From Plantago ovata (lineage: Eukaryota; Streptophyta; Magnoliopsida; Lamiales; Plantaginaceae), in the NCBI GenBank assembly GCA_028274465.1, contig CM051456.1, forward strand, positions 75,378,753-75,442,752: a stretch of 64,000 bases of DNA, in the 5' to 3' direction. The first letter of the stretch is position 1, and every line of letters starts with the position of its first letter. The notes under the pieces are model-generated. The model did no database searches and was not told the origin of the DNA. It worked only from the letters and a program-made list of their open reading frames with translations. Position numbers and translations under genes: made by a program. Below are positions 11,038 through 22,108 of the stretch, in pieces.

Positions 11038-12142
11038 TGATAGTGTATATGTCCTAGAGACAGTCCTTACTAAGGGCATGGTGCCCTTATAGAGGACATA
11101 TATGTACTATTACACAGGTCAACGTAATATAATATATGTTTGTTGCATTTTACTATTGAGTATCGCTTTCATATTTATATTACACCAGGCTGCAACATGT
11201 CATATATTTATTGCTGTCTGTATTGATATTAAACATGTCCCCTCGGATAGATGACCGATCACACAGTTAGTGGGAGCTATGTGAGTTATCATCTATCCCA
11301 AACTCTCCCTAGTCGTGGTACATCTCGGATGTGGGGGTCTGAATGAACCTGACAAGACTAGTATGCGTGGAGGTTATACTTGTTGGAGCAAGTGTGAGCC
11401 GATCCCACGGCCACGGAACGGATTGTTGGACAATCAAGGAACATTCCCATAACCGCGCATAGTTGTTCGAAGAAGCTTTATCGAACAATGGAAGTACCCA
11501 CCGGACACTCCCATCGATGTATACTCTACACCGACGTGTCTATGGGAACCTGTGAGTTGTCGAAGTGATGTCATTCGTCCTTTGCACTTACAGGACTTTA
11601 TCATCACATTTGTTGCCCCATATCCTTGGTGGACCCGTCGATGTCAGCTCTGAATAAGCAGCTGACCTAAGACATGATCCAAGATTATGGCTAAATACAA
11701 ATGGGGGTGATAAGTGATTCTGTGAAGGATTCATCTCTCAAGTGTAGCACAGGAGAGCACTGCTCATAGTCTGCATAGTTGTGTTGGTAAAGTCACTGGC
11801 CAGTGCAAATGATATATTATGATGTTCATAAGTATATCTTAACCAAGCAACTCCCTGAGACGCCCGTGGATGTATTATTGGGATAGACACATCATCGATC
11901 CTAGATACATTCGAGCAAGTCAGATAAGGGACATTACCATCGCCGCGTTGAGCGCAACAGGCTTCGCAACGAAAGGGTTAGCTTTGAGAAACCTCTCAAA
12001 CTTCCTCACGTATTAATATTGCAAATGGAACCGTCTAGGAATTCCATGTTGCCTAGTCTAGGACTTGCTTAATACGATGAGGCCCTATGGGTCACACTAT
12101 GTAGTGATTCAGTCTATCAGAATATCCTTGAAGATGGAATCG

Positions 12143-12649
12143 CAATTAATTTGGAATTAATTGTGATTGATGGATTATAATTGATTTGGAATTAATTATA
12201 ATAATTGGTAGCTCAATTAATGATTTGGAATTATTAATTCAATTGGCTAATTAATTGTATTTTATGTAAATACAATTAAAGATTATATTTTAGAAATATA
12301 ATGGAGGTTTGATTATAAAGGATATGTTAATTTAGAATTAACATATGCACTTGGGCAAAATCTACTTGGAGTTTGGATTGCCTTAGAAATATAAGTGGGT
12401 CCCAAAAGTGGGACCCACCTCCCGTAGGACGAGGCGCGCGCGCGTGGCCAGATAAGGGGAAGGAGTTCGACTCCTTCCTCTATTAGAAGTCCAAGGGATA
12501 AGTTAGATTTCCTGATTGAGTTTTAATTTGATTGGAAATGAATCTAGACTTGATATTGGTTTCCTTGTGCGATAAGAATTAGATTCTTATTCCTTTGCGA
12601 AGTCTAATTGCTTATGCTTTAGGCTTCTATAGACTACTATATATAGTAG
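12143..12649. other. Hairpin cascade in U3 of family B LTR
   Basis: Consecutive inverted repeats with loops of 3-5 bases: 12143-12163, 12174-12202, 12215-12239, 12252-12278, 12282-12302, 12322-12346, 12395-12418, 12459-12477, 12572-12590. Most loops are TGG or TAG. It ends in the 16-bp palindrome 12634-12649 that holds the TATA box. The arrangement is retained at 56468-56743 and 61426-61701. Confidence 0.75.
12634..12649 (+). promoter_or_regulatory. TATA box candidate in family B LTR
   Basis: The perfect palindrome CTACTATATATAGTAG contains TATATA, and is followed by pyrimidine-rich leader sequence. Homologous palindromes are near 56958 and 61920. Confidence 0.55.
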
Positions 12650-13111
12650 ACTATTAGAGAGAGTTTTACACACAATTTTGAGACACAGTTATTCTGCCCA
12701 GTTTTCTTAGAGAAAATAAAACTCTCCCTTCCTCCCTTAGCCAACCCGCGCGCGCAACCACTACCCGGAGGAATTACCGCCCCGTCTTCTTGGTCACATA
12801 AAGAATATCCTAGCATTCTCCCGATAGGCTGTTCATCCGTGGATACCAAGGTTGAGGTTCTAGGAGCTGGAAACTAACTCTTATTGTCTTGCAGATATAC
12901 AGAGTATTGTAGATATCTTCGACTTCGACGAAGGAGAAGATACACCGGAATATTACGAAGACTTGAAAGCTGCTTTGGAAGTAAGGTTAGTCTTCTAATT
13001 GACGTGTTTATATATATACGACATATGCATAATCAATTAACCTGTATGTTAAGAAAATTTTTGAAATTCCGCTGCGTACCCTAGGGGTAACTCTGACCAT
13101 ATTTTCTTACA

Positions 13112-14218
13112 GTTTGCAATGCATGTCAGCAAGGAAAGCAAACCAAATCTTCTTTCAAGAACAAGGCAGTACCGTCAACTACAAAACCTTTACAACTCTT
13201 GCACATGGACTTGTTTGAATCTTCTTCAACAAGCTATGCTGGTAAGAAGTATGGTCTAGTCGTGGTAGATGACTATTCAAGATTCACTTGGGTAGTATTC
13301 ATCAAGCACAAATCTGAAACCAAGACTGAAATACCCAACTTGCTGAATAAGCTTGAAGTCATGAAAAATGACAAGGTAAAAGTCATAAGGACAGACCATG
13401 GTACTGAGTTTGTAAACCAGTACATAACTGATTATTGTACCTCAAAAGGTATACAACATCAGTTATCCTCAGTAAGAACACCTCAACAAAACGGTGTTGC
13501 TGAACGGAAGAATCGTACCCTGAAAGAAGCCGCAAGAACAATGCTTGCTGACACTGAAATAAGTGAAGCTTATTGGGTTGAAGCGATTAATACCGCCTGT
13601 TATACTCAAAACAGATGTTTGATTACTAAGGAATACAACAAAACTCCTTATGAATTGTTTGTTGGAAGACCTCCTAACATCACTCATCTAAGAGTATTTG
13701 GTTGCAAGTGTTTCGTTCTTAACAATGGTAGAGAATACCTAAGAACATTTCAACCAAAGGCAGATGAAGCGATATTTCTTGGCTACTCCTTGCATAGTAA
13801 AGCTTATAGAGTTTACAACAAAAAGGCACAAAAGATTGAAGAATCAGTGCATGTTGTATTCTACGAAAAGTCACAAGGTGTGCCTGCTGAAGAAGAAATA
13901 TCAGAATGTATGAAAAAACTAATCATACATGAGCAAAGAACTGAATCTGATGCTAGAAAAATCAAGTCAATTGAACTAAATGATGATTCTGACAATGACT
14001 CTCCTCCCCCGAGTCATGACAAGATAAATATAGTTCACGACAAAGAATTTCCAGCAAAAGACGCGGTTGCTCCGGAAGTTGCTGAAATTACGCAATCTCC
14101 AGTGCCTGCTGATGAAATACCTCAATCTAGCAATGCTGAACAAGCAGTTGCTGATGAACAAATCTCAGAAGAGACACAAATTCCCAGTAGTACTGAACAA
14201 GTACATACTGAAGAGTAA
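13112..14218 (+). pseudogene. int: SIRE-like integrase (A1)
   Basis: Begins inside the zinc-binding pre-integrase part (CNACQQGK split by B1), then the core: HMDLFESSS, VVDDYSRFTW, IRTDHGTEF (second acidic residue, about 13395) and GVAERKNRTL (catalytic Glu, about 13497). The C-terminal part is acidic and rich in Ala, Glu and Val. From 13199 the frame is open for 339 codons and ends at TAA (14216-14218). The same stop at the same site is found in A3 (31279-31281). The N-terminal zinc motif was removed when B1 inserted. Confidence 0.87.
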
Positions 14219-15949
14219 CATGCTGATGAGCAAACATATCCTGATCCAACAAACAGAAAACCTGTTAATAAATGGATTTAGAGATCATCCCTCTACGGAT
14301 ATGATTGGCGACATTAATAAACGCCAAGTGACAAGATCCAAAGCTACTCATGGACTTGCTAAAGAAGCAACTGTCGTAGAAGTAGAATCATTGTTCTCTT
14401 GCTTTGTGTCAGAAATTGAACCTAAAACCATAGAAGAAGCTTTGAAGCATTCTGAATGGATAAAGGCAATGCAAGAAGAACTGGATCAATTTGAAAGAAA
14501 CAAAGTCTGGAAACTTGTGCCACTTGCTGAAGACAAGAAAGCTATTGGTACAAAGTGGGTGTTCAGAAACAAGTTGAGCGAGTCTGGTGAAGTAACAAGA
14601 AATAAAGCACGTTTAGTTTCTCAAGGTTACTGTCAGACTGAAGGATTGGACTATGATGAGTGTTATGCACCAGTTGCAAGATTGGATGCAATTAGGCTTT
14701 TCTTGGCCTTTGCTGCTCACAATGACTTCATTGTTTACCAAATGGATGTTAAAAGTGCATTCTTAAATGGTGAACTTGCTGAAGAAGTCTACCTAGAACA
14801 ACCCCTTTGCTTTGAACTTCCCTCAGAAATCAAGATGGTATACAAGCTTCAGAAAGCTGTATATGGTCTAAAGCAAGCACCAAGAGCATGGTATGATACC
14901 TTGGCTAAGTTCTTGCTCGAAAATGGTTTCAAGAAAGGTGAAGTTGACAAGACCTTATTTACCATGAACCATGATGGTAAAATACTCTTAGTTCAAATTT
15001 ATGTGGATGACATAATTTTTGGATCTAAGGACAAGCTACTTTGTGATGATTTTGCCAAACTCATGACAAATAAGTTTGAAATGAGTATGATGGGAAAATT
15101 GAATTACTTCCTAGGATTGCAAGTCAAGCAACTCAAAGATGGAATATTCATAAATCAAGTAAAGTATGCGAAAGAAATGCTCATAAAGTTTAGGATCAAA
15201 GAGGATGAGAAACCTGAAAAGATCCCTATGAGTGTTGGTACCAAATTGGGCTATACTAAAGAGGACAAAAGTGTTGAAGAACACAAGTATAGGAAGCTCA
15301 TTGGTTCCTTGTTGTATCTAACAGCAAGTAGACCTGACATTCAGTATGCTGTTTGTGTGTGTGCAAGATTCCAATCTGATCCAAGAGAATCACACTACAA
15401 AAAGGCAATCAAGATACTGAAATATGTTAAAGGTACAGTCAATGTTGGATTATGGTATCGTAAAGATTCTGGACTTGAATTGGTTGGTTATTATGATGCT
15501 GATCGTGGAGGATCAACTCTTGATAGAAAAAGTACCTCTGGAACTTGTCAGTTTTTGGGTACTAGATTAATATCATGGTTCAGCAAGAAGCAAACTTGTG
15601 TTGCCAATTCATCTACTGAATCAGAATACATTGCAGCTGGTTGTTGCACAACTCAAATCCTATGGATTCAGCAACAATTAAGAGATTATGGTATTTCTGC
15701 AAAGAAAACACCAATCTTTTGTGATAATACAAGTGCTACTGCAATCACGCAAATCCTAAGTTTCACTCTAGGACCAAGCACATTGATATTAGACATCATT
15801 TCATTAGAGATCATGTGGAAAGAGGTGACATTGAGGTTGTAAAAGTAGGCACTGATGATCAGCTTGCTGACATCTTTACCAAGCCCCTACCGGATAATAG
15901 GTTCGCAATGCTAAGGTATAACCTTGGATTGATTGAACTACCTCAATAA
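14219..15949 (+). pseudogene. rt-rh: SIRE-like reverse transcriptase and RNase H (A1, left copy)
   Basis: The frame becomes meaningful near [12 protein letters not shown] (about 14283) after a one-base insertion in A1 relative to A3. The reverse transcriptase includes [20 protein letters not shown] and the catalytic YVDD (about 15000-15012). RNase H includes STESEY (about 15612) and FCDNTSA. At about 15750 one A is missing from a run relative to the right copy at about 21910, which shifts the frame just before [12 protein letters not shown]. The pol stop is TAA 15947-15949. From 15015 onward this stretch is repeated after the gap, and the one-base difference is probably a sequencing error. 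Confidence 0.85.
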
Positions 15950-15969
15950 AGGATACACTTGGCAGAATG

Positions 15970-16326
15970 CTGAAACAGGTATTCAGCAAGCCAAAGTATT
16001 CCTGTTTAAAAGACTCAGTCACTGACTTCTTCTAAGAAATGATAAGTCACTACATGTTTGCTGAAACAGGCATTCAGCAAGTAATTCCTTCAAAACGGGT
16101 ATTTGTTAGGAAACTTGATCACTTGCTGAGACAGGCACTTAGTAAGAGAAAGAACTTAAGGATTGCTGAGACAGGCACACAGATAATCAAAAGATACTGA
16201 AACAGGTATTCAAGTATCTAAGGAATTTTCTGAGACGGGAACTCAGAAAAAGAGCAAAGCTCATCTCTCAGATTTTACCAAAGGATATCTCAAGTACAAA
16301 AAGAATTTACTGATACGGGAAATCAT
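15970..16326 (+). other. Array of seven covarying hairpins (A1, left copy)
   Basis: Hairpins at 15970-15986, 16061-16077, 16126-16142, 16166-16182, 16193-16218, 16227-16249 and 16310-16326. Stems are CTGAA/TTCAG, CTGAG/CTCAG-like or CTGAT/ATCAT-like, with a 7-base loop ACRGGYA or ACGGGAA. The best is at 16227-16249 with 8 bp. The repeated peptide (A/S/T)-E-T-G-(I/T)-Q in one frame is an alternative reading. Confidence 0.6.
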
Positions 16327-16714
16327 AAATATCTTTTAAACTTAAGACAATATGAGATATCTAAGTAAGGGGGAACTTTCAGCAAGTATCTAGAGTGATA
16401 ATTCAAACTCGCTGAAAAGATTCTTGTCTATTTCAGCAAGAAATCTATTCCCTGAAAACTCGGTAAAATCAATTTGTGACGTTAAACTGGCACAAATAAA
16501 CTCGCAATAATCATGACATGAAATTCAATCGTGGCCATTGATTAAAAGGAGTTACTTATCTAACGGCTAACAAAACAAAGAGAGAGAGTGCTCTGACGGT
16601 TTTAGTTAGTGGGCCACTACGCATTCAATGCAAAGGCTCCACTAATTCCAGTGTTTCTCTGTTTTACCCTTGCTGAGAGCTCAAATCGATTGAGTTTCTC
16701 ACACACCAGAGACA

Positions 16715-16724
16715 CTATATAAAG
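16715..16724 (+). promoter_or_regulatory. TATA box upstream of ORF3 (left copy)
   Basis: CTATATAAAG about 135 bp before the ORF3 ATG. It is conserved in A3 (CTATATAAAT, 40255-40264), whose spacer has otherwise diverged, which suggests an internal promoter. Confidence 0.5.
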
Positions 16725-16858
16725 AAGGAGTTAGAGAAATGACAAAATTCATTAACTCACATTTCCTTTCTCTGCAAATTTTAGCCTGAGTCTACTGTAC
16801 CTCCGGTCAAAAAGCAAACTATCTCTTTTCGTACACATTTTCTTGCTCTATAAAAGAA

Positions 16859-19800
16859 ATGGCTCCCAAGAGACAGTCTTCTAAGTCCTCAAAGTCATCA
16901 AAGGTTGAAAGTGCTGAAACACGCACTGCTCCGGTGACTACTCCGGCTACAACCACAATGAAAGTTGTGTTGAAAAACGACTGTGCATCCGAAAACTTAT
17001 GCCTCCGTCATATCTTGACACTGCAAAGTGTGAGATGTTGATGCAATGGGGAGGTTTTGCAAACGAAAAGTACATTAGGTACTTTTATGAACAAGAACTC
17101 GATGACGAAAATGAAGAGGCACTTGAGCTTATTAAGCAGCAAGGCCTCATGAACTTTATCTCTGCTCGCACTAAGCAAGTGAGCATGATTGATACAATGG
17201 AATTCTACAACAATGCAGAAATCCAGTCCCTTACAGATAGCAAAGGAGTCACTGAAAAAGTGATCCTTACTTATGTTCAGAACACGCAAATCGTCCGGAA
17301 ATGGACTGATTTAGCGGAGATATTTCAGATTCCAACCACTGGAACTGAAGATGACGTCACTTCTATTGACGAAGAAATTGAAGCTTTCTACAGTGACGTC
17401 AAAAATGAGAAAATGAAGAAAGGCGAGATAGCTCCCGTGACTTGGACAAAGCACGTTAAGAGAAAGCATCTCTGCCATTCACTTGGTCTAGTAGCTCTGC
17501 TACTAATAAAAGTTCTTGACTCCCAAGTTGGAGGAATTGACCAAGTAGGCCTGAGAAGATGGCCATTGCTGATGCATATCCATGAAAATAAAACGGAACT
17601 TAACTGGGCTAAGTATATTTTCAACAGGCTTGTTGATTGTGTTACTAAGTTTAAGGTAAAGGTAGAAGACAACAAGGTCTCACCTTCCTTTCCAGATATG
17701 TATGGAATCAAGATATGCTATATCCTTGAACATTTCAGGATTCAACTAAGAAACCCATTGCCAATCAAAACGTCTGTATGCAATGTGGAAAGATCATTCT
17801 ACAAGCAGAATGTACCTAAGACTGCTGGAATGAAAACTAAGAAGACAACAACTGCAAATGTTGTCAGCACAAGCCAGCAAGAAAGGTATACAACAGCTGC
17901 AGATGTTACCACTCAGCAACTTAGAGATGAAACTGCTGTGGATGGTGGTAACACAAAAGAAACTGCTGTAGAAAATCAACAAGGAGCGTGTACAAGAGCC
18001 GTTGATGAAAATGCAACTATAGATGACTCTGGGAAACTGGAGAAATCTAACAAGAAAAAGAGGAAAGCTGATGATGACACTCAGACTGCAGCGTCATCAG
18101 CAAACCCCGTACCTAAGAGGAAACGGACTAGCAACAAAAGAAAGAAAACACTGGCTCGCAAGTCAGTCCCTGCTGTCCAAGACCTCTCAGACAATTCCCA
18201 GACAAATGCTGAAACGCATTTTCCAGTAGATGTTGCTGAGGTGATTACTGAAACCTATGTCAGCAATGTTGAAGTGTTTGCGGAAGCCTTCAACAATCAA
18301 CTTAATGTTGATCCATCTGTTGTGAATAGGCCACAAGGCAGTGGAAATGAAATTCCTGCCCATGTCCAAAATATCTACATTGTAGATAATTTAAATGATC
18401 CAACTATGGAACCAGTAAGTGACATTGCTGCTGATCTGCAAAAAGCGGCACTTGCTGATGCTGCTGAAAAGATGGTTGCTGAACAAGAAACTCATCAAGT
18501 TGCTGAAACCCCGCTTGCTGAAGGACCAGTTGCTGAAACAGCAATGGTTCCAGTTCCTGAAGTTGCTGAAACTCAAGAAGCATTATTCAACGACGCATCT
18601 CATGATGCTGAGAATACTGGCCCAAGTTCACCCAAGACATCAATTGACAAAGTCCAGCTTGTACTGGAAGAAATAAGCAAACAAATGGAGTTGGAAATTG
18701 AAGAATCATCCAACAAATCAATTGATATCTTCATGACAAGCAGTGAGCTCGAGGGTCAAGATGCTTCTGCTCAACTTGTCATTTCAGACACAAGGGAGAT
18801 TGCTGAAACCGCACAGCTTTCTCAAATAGAGCAAAACCAGAAGTCTGCTGAAGAAACAGTCCAAGAAGCTGAAGAAACTGTTAATGCTGAAAGGACTGAG
18901 CTACAACCTGTCCTTCTTCAGCAAGTAGTTAATTCAACCATCAGTAAAACTTCAATTTCTGAAACTTATTCTTTTGCTAATATAATACTATCTCTACAGA
19001 CTTCTCAAGATGCAAGTCAGATGGTTGCTGAAGCCTCTGCACCAGAACCAACACTCCCTGCTCAGCAGGTAGTTAATGATTTTGGTATTAAACCTAAGTT
19101 TGACAACTTAGTACTTGTGTCTAACTCTAATTTATTTCAGGATGAACAAATGGAGGATGCTACTCAAGCTCCTCATGGAATGGAAATTGTACTACATGAG
19201 TTTGCTGACTCTCAGCAGGTAAATCATGTTTCAGATATGAACTCTAAAACAATTCTCCAAACCAATCCTGATCTAAATAACGTTCTTTTTCAGGCTCAAA
19301 AGGAGACCACTGAAGTGGTACTCATCACTGAAGATCATCAAGTAAGTTCTGAAGAACTGTAGTTGAACTTCAAAAGGACAACTTTGTCAAGAGTTGCTAA
19401 GTCCGTCGGCAACTCGCAAAGGTACAGGCGAATGGATTTCTCAGATCTTCACCTTCACCTCTCAAACGAGAAAAAGAGATCTTCTCTGCTGAAGCTCGAA
19501 ACATTTGTCCACTCCTCCTTCCTGAAGAAATGTCATATTCTCAGCAAATGAGCTCAAATCTGATTGCTCAAATCAGAGAGAATATGAAGGCAAAATTCAA
19601 GAGTGCCTCTCCAGCTGAACAAGTTGTGATGCTCAAAGGTTCATTTGTACCTGTGGTGGCTGATCCCCACAAAATCAATGAGGAAGAGGAAGTGACAAGT
19701 GTTGCTTTGTATAAGCACGTTGAGCTAGTCATTCTGACAGACGATGATGAAGAAGAAGAAGATGAGAACATTCCCACTGATCCCAGTGATGATGAAGGAA

Positions 19801-21072
19801 AGATTCCAAGGACAAGAAAGACGATGATGATGACAATCAAGGTCCAAGTCCTAATGCTGGAGGATTGAAGTTAACAGCTGTTGAAAATGCTCAACCTGAA
19901 AATCAGCAAGCTGAACAACAAACAATCTCAGCAAGAATCTCAACCTCCTCATGCTGCTGCTGAAAATCAAGCACCTGTGCAAGGTGCTGATACTGAAGAG
20001 GAATATGACAGAAAAAGGGCTGCCTTGAAAAATGGCAAAAGTCTCATTTCTGATGCCAAGGTTACTGAAGAAAACCTTGATGATGATGATGAACAAGATG
20101 AATATTACCAACGCGCTCTCCAGAACAGTTCTTGATCCATGCAAGGCATACACAGGATCTAGAAATTTGTCAATCTTCAGGAGTAAGATCAAAGGAAGTC
20201 CCCTCCCTTCCATTTACTACTGGCGAAACTCCAGTTATTGAGTCTCAAACGTTGCCTTCAGCAACTACTCAATTAAAACTAACTACTGGTGAAACTCCAG
20301 TTGTTGAGTCTGAAGTGTTGCCATCAGCAACCACTCAACAAAAAGGACGTGAAGCTACTGATAAAGGTTCTAAAGTTGCTCAACTTGATGAATCTGAGGA
20401 TGATGACGACTTGTCAGAAAATGAGGATGAACAATCCAAGCGAGACCCAAAAGTCGTTCAGAATCCTCCTCCTGATTACATCAATGATGTAGACGATGGT
20501 CTAAGAGCAAATTGCTGATGCGTGATGATCAGTTTGCTTCCGAAATTAAGGTTCATTCCTTAACACCACATTTAGTGTCGTTCCCAGAGTTGAGGAGTTT
20601 ACTCCCCGAAATTCTAGCACTAAAGGAAGTCCATAATGCCTGCAAAGCTGAAGATGAGCATTGCTTGCTGAGAGCCCACTTGACTTTGGAAAGATTTGGC
20701 TACAGTGCTGAGACGCACTACACTTTGACAATAGCTCAGAAAGACATCAGTCTTTATCACAAGAGCTATGAAGAAGATGTAGTCAAGCGCTCAAGCTTGC
20801 AAGACTGCTCTCGTAAAGGCTCAGCTTTCATGGATGAGAAGGCCGCAACAGAGAAAAGAAATGAAGAGAACATGATGAGTTCAAAGAGAGTTGTCAAAAA
20901 TGACTTCTGACCCCAACAAATCATCATGAAGTATAACATTTAAGCACTCTTGCTGAAAATTGCAATGAGTTTTATTCTCTGCCACATCACCCCGATGTTG
21001 CAATCCATGTCTAAGGGGGAAAAGAAAGAAAAGAAATAACCAATCCCCTCCTCCTGCTGTTCATGTGCCACT
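16859..21072 (+). pseudogene. Giant ORF3, left copy, cut by assembly gap
   Basis: Starts ATG GCT CCC AAG AGA (MAPKRQSSKSSK). A frame shift near 17000 leads into a 787-codon frame (16999-19362), whose protein is identical to that of 23158-25521. After 19362 the same reading is broken by many single-base insertions and deletions (for example near 19800, 19917, 20128, 20510, 20590 and 20880 onward) that are absent from the right copy. The quality falls toward the gap at 21073, as expected at the end of a contig. I regard this as the same genomic sequence as 23018-27240, not an independent gene; see the right copy for the domain description. Confidence 0.7.
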
Positions 21073-21172
21073 NNNNNNNNNNNNNNNNNNNNNNNNNNNN
21101 NNNNNNNNNNNNNNNNNNNNNNNNNNNNNNNNNNNNNNNNNNNNNNNNNNNNNNNNNNNNNNNNNNNNNNNN
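21073..21172. other. Assembly gap, exactly 100 N
   Basis: A run of exactly 100 unknown bases, the usual placeholder for a join of unknown size. The sequences on both sides (15015-21072 and 21173-27240) are two versions of the same block. Confidence 0.98.
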
Positions 21173-22108
21173 ATTTTTGTGATCTAAGGACAAGCTACTT
21201 TGCTGATGATTTTGCCAAACTAATGACAAATAAGTTTGAAATGAGTATGATGGGCAATGAATTACTCCTAGGATTTGCCCAAGTCAAGCAACTCAAAGAT
21301 GGAATATTCATAAATCAAGCAAAGTATGCGAAAGAAATGCTCATAAAGTTTAGGATCAAAGAGGATGAGAACCTGAAAAGATCCCTATGAGTGTTGGTAC
21401 CAAATTGGGCTATACTAAAGAGGACAAAAGTGTTGAAGAACACAAGTATAGGAAGCTCATTGTTCCTTGTTGTATCTAACAGCAAGTAGACCTGACATTC
21501 AGTATGCTGTTTGTGTGTGTGCAAGATTCCAATCTGATCCAAGAGAATCACACTACAAAAAGGCAATCAAGATACTGAAATATGTTAAAGGTACAGTCAA
21601 TGTTGGATTATGGTATCGTAAAGATTCTGGACTTGAATTGGTTGGTTATTATGATGCTGATCGTGGAGGATCAACTCTTGATAGAAAAAGTACCTCTGGA
21701 ACTTGTCAGTTTTTGGGTACTAGATTAATATCATGGTTCAGCAAGAAGCAAACTTGTGTTGCCAATTCATCTACTGAATCAGAATACATTGCAGCTGGTT
21801 GTTGCACAACTCAAATCCTATGGATTCAGCAACAATTAAGAGATTATGGTATTTCTGCAAAGAAAACACCAATCTTTTGTGATAATACAAGTGCTACTGC
21901 AATCACGCAAAATCCTAAGTTTCACTCTAGGACCAAGCACATTGATATTAGACATCATTTCATTAGAGATCATGTGGAAAGAGGTGACATTGAGGTTGTA
22001 AAAGTAGGCACTGATGATCAGCTTGCTGACATCTTTACCAAGCCCCTACCGGATAATAGGTTCGCAATGCTAAGGTATAACCTTGGATTGATTGAACTAC
22101 CTCAATAA
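21173..22108 (+). pseudogene. rt-rh: SIRE-like reverse transcriptase end and RNase H (A1, right copy)
   Basis: Begins just after the YVDD codons of the reverse transcriptase, since its first bases match 15015. The first 300 bases contain several one-base errors relative to the left copy (extra T near 21179, missing bases near 21256, 21371 and 21463). From 21467 to the stop TAA at 22106-22108 the frame is open (213 codons). It holds RNase H with SWFSKKQTCVANSSTESEY and the end [11 protein letters not shown]...LIELPQ, showing the intact pol C-terminus that is frameshifted in the left copy. Confidence 0.85.

Larger units (their letters stand above)
762..13111 (+). mobile_element. Copia element B1 (5' part outside window), split by Gypsy G1
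   Basis: The order is gag, protease (split by G1), integrase, reverse transcriptase, RNase H, PPT, 3' LTR, all on the plus strand. The 5' LTR and start of gag lie left of the window or beyond the LTR at 1-761. The right end (13111) abuts GTTTG of a SIRE-like integrase region; an intact relative at 50031-50060 reads through this point, so B1 is inserted in A1. The matching GTTTG duplication should lie left of the window. In-frame stops and frameshifts make it inactive as read. It is a Copia element; I cannot fix the lineage. Confidence 0.88.
11038..13111 (+). repeat. 3' LTR of Copia B1
   Basis: 2074 bp, TGATAGTG...TTCTTACA. It matches the LTRs at 55437-57428 and 60778-62405, which are shorter by internal deletions. 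It contains a hairpin at its start (11046-11102), a run of at least eight perfect hairpins (12143-12477), further hairpins to 12649, and a palindromic TATA candidate at 12634-12649. Confidence 0.93.
15949..16858 (+). other. Spacer between pol and ORF3 in A1 (left copy)
   Basis: 910 bp without a credible gene. It holds seven short hairpins with loop ACAGGYA or ACGGGAA (15970-16326), the GCATT-NAATGCAAAG element (16621-16635), a TATA box (16715-16724) and a pyrimidine tract ending in AG at about 16790, then the ORF3 start codon at 16859. The same order is in A3 (39415-40409). Confidence 0.75.
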
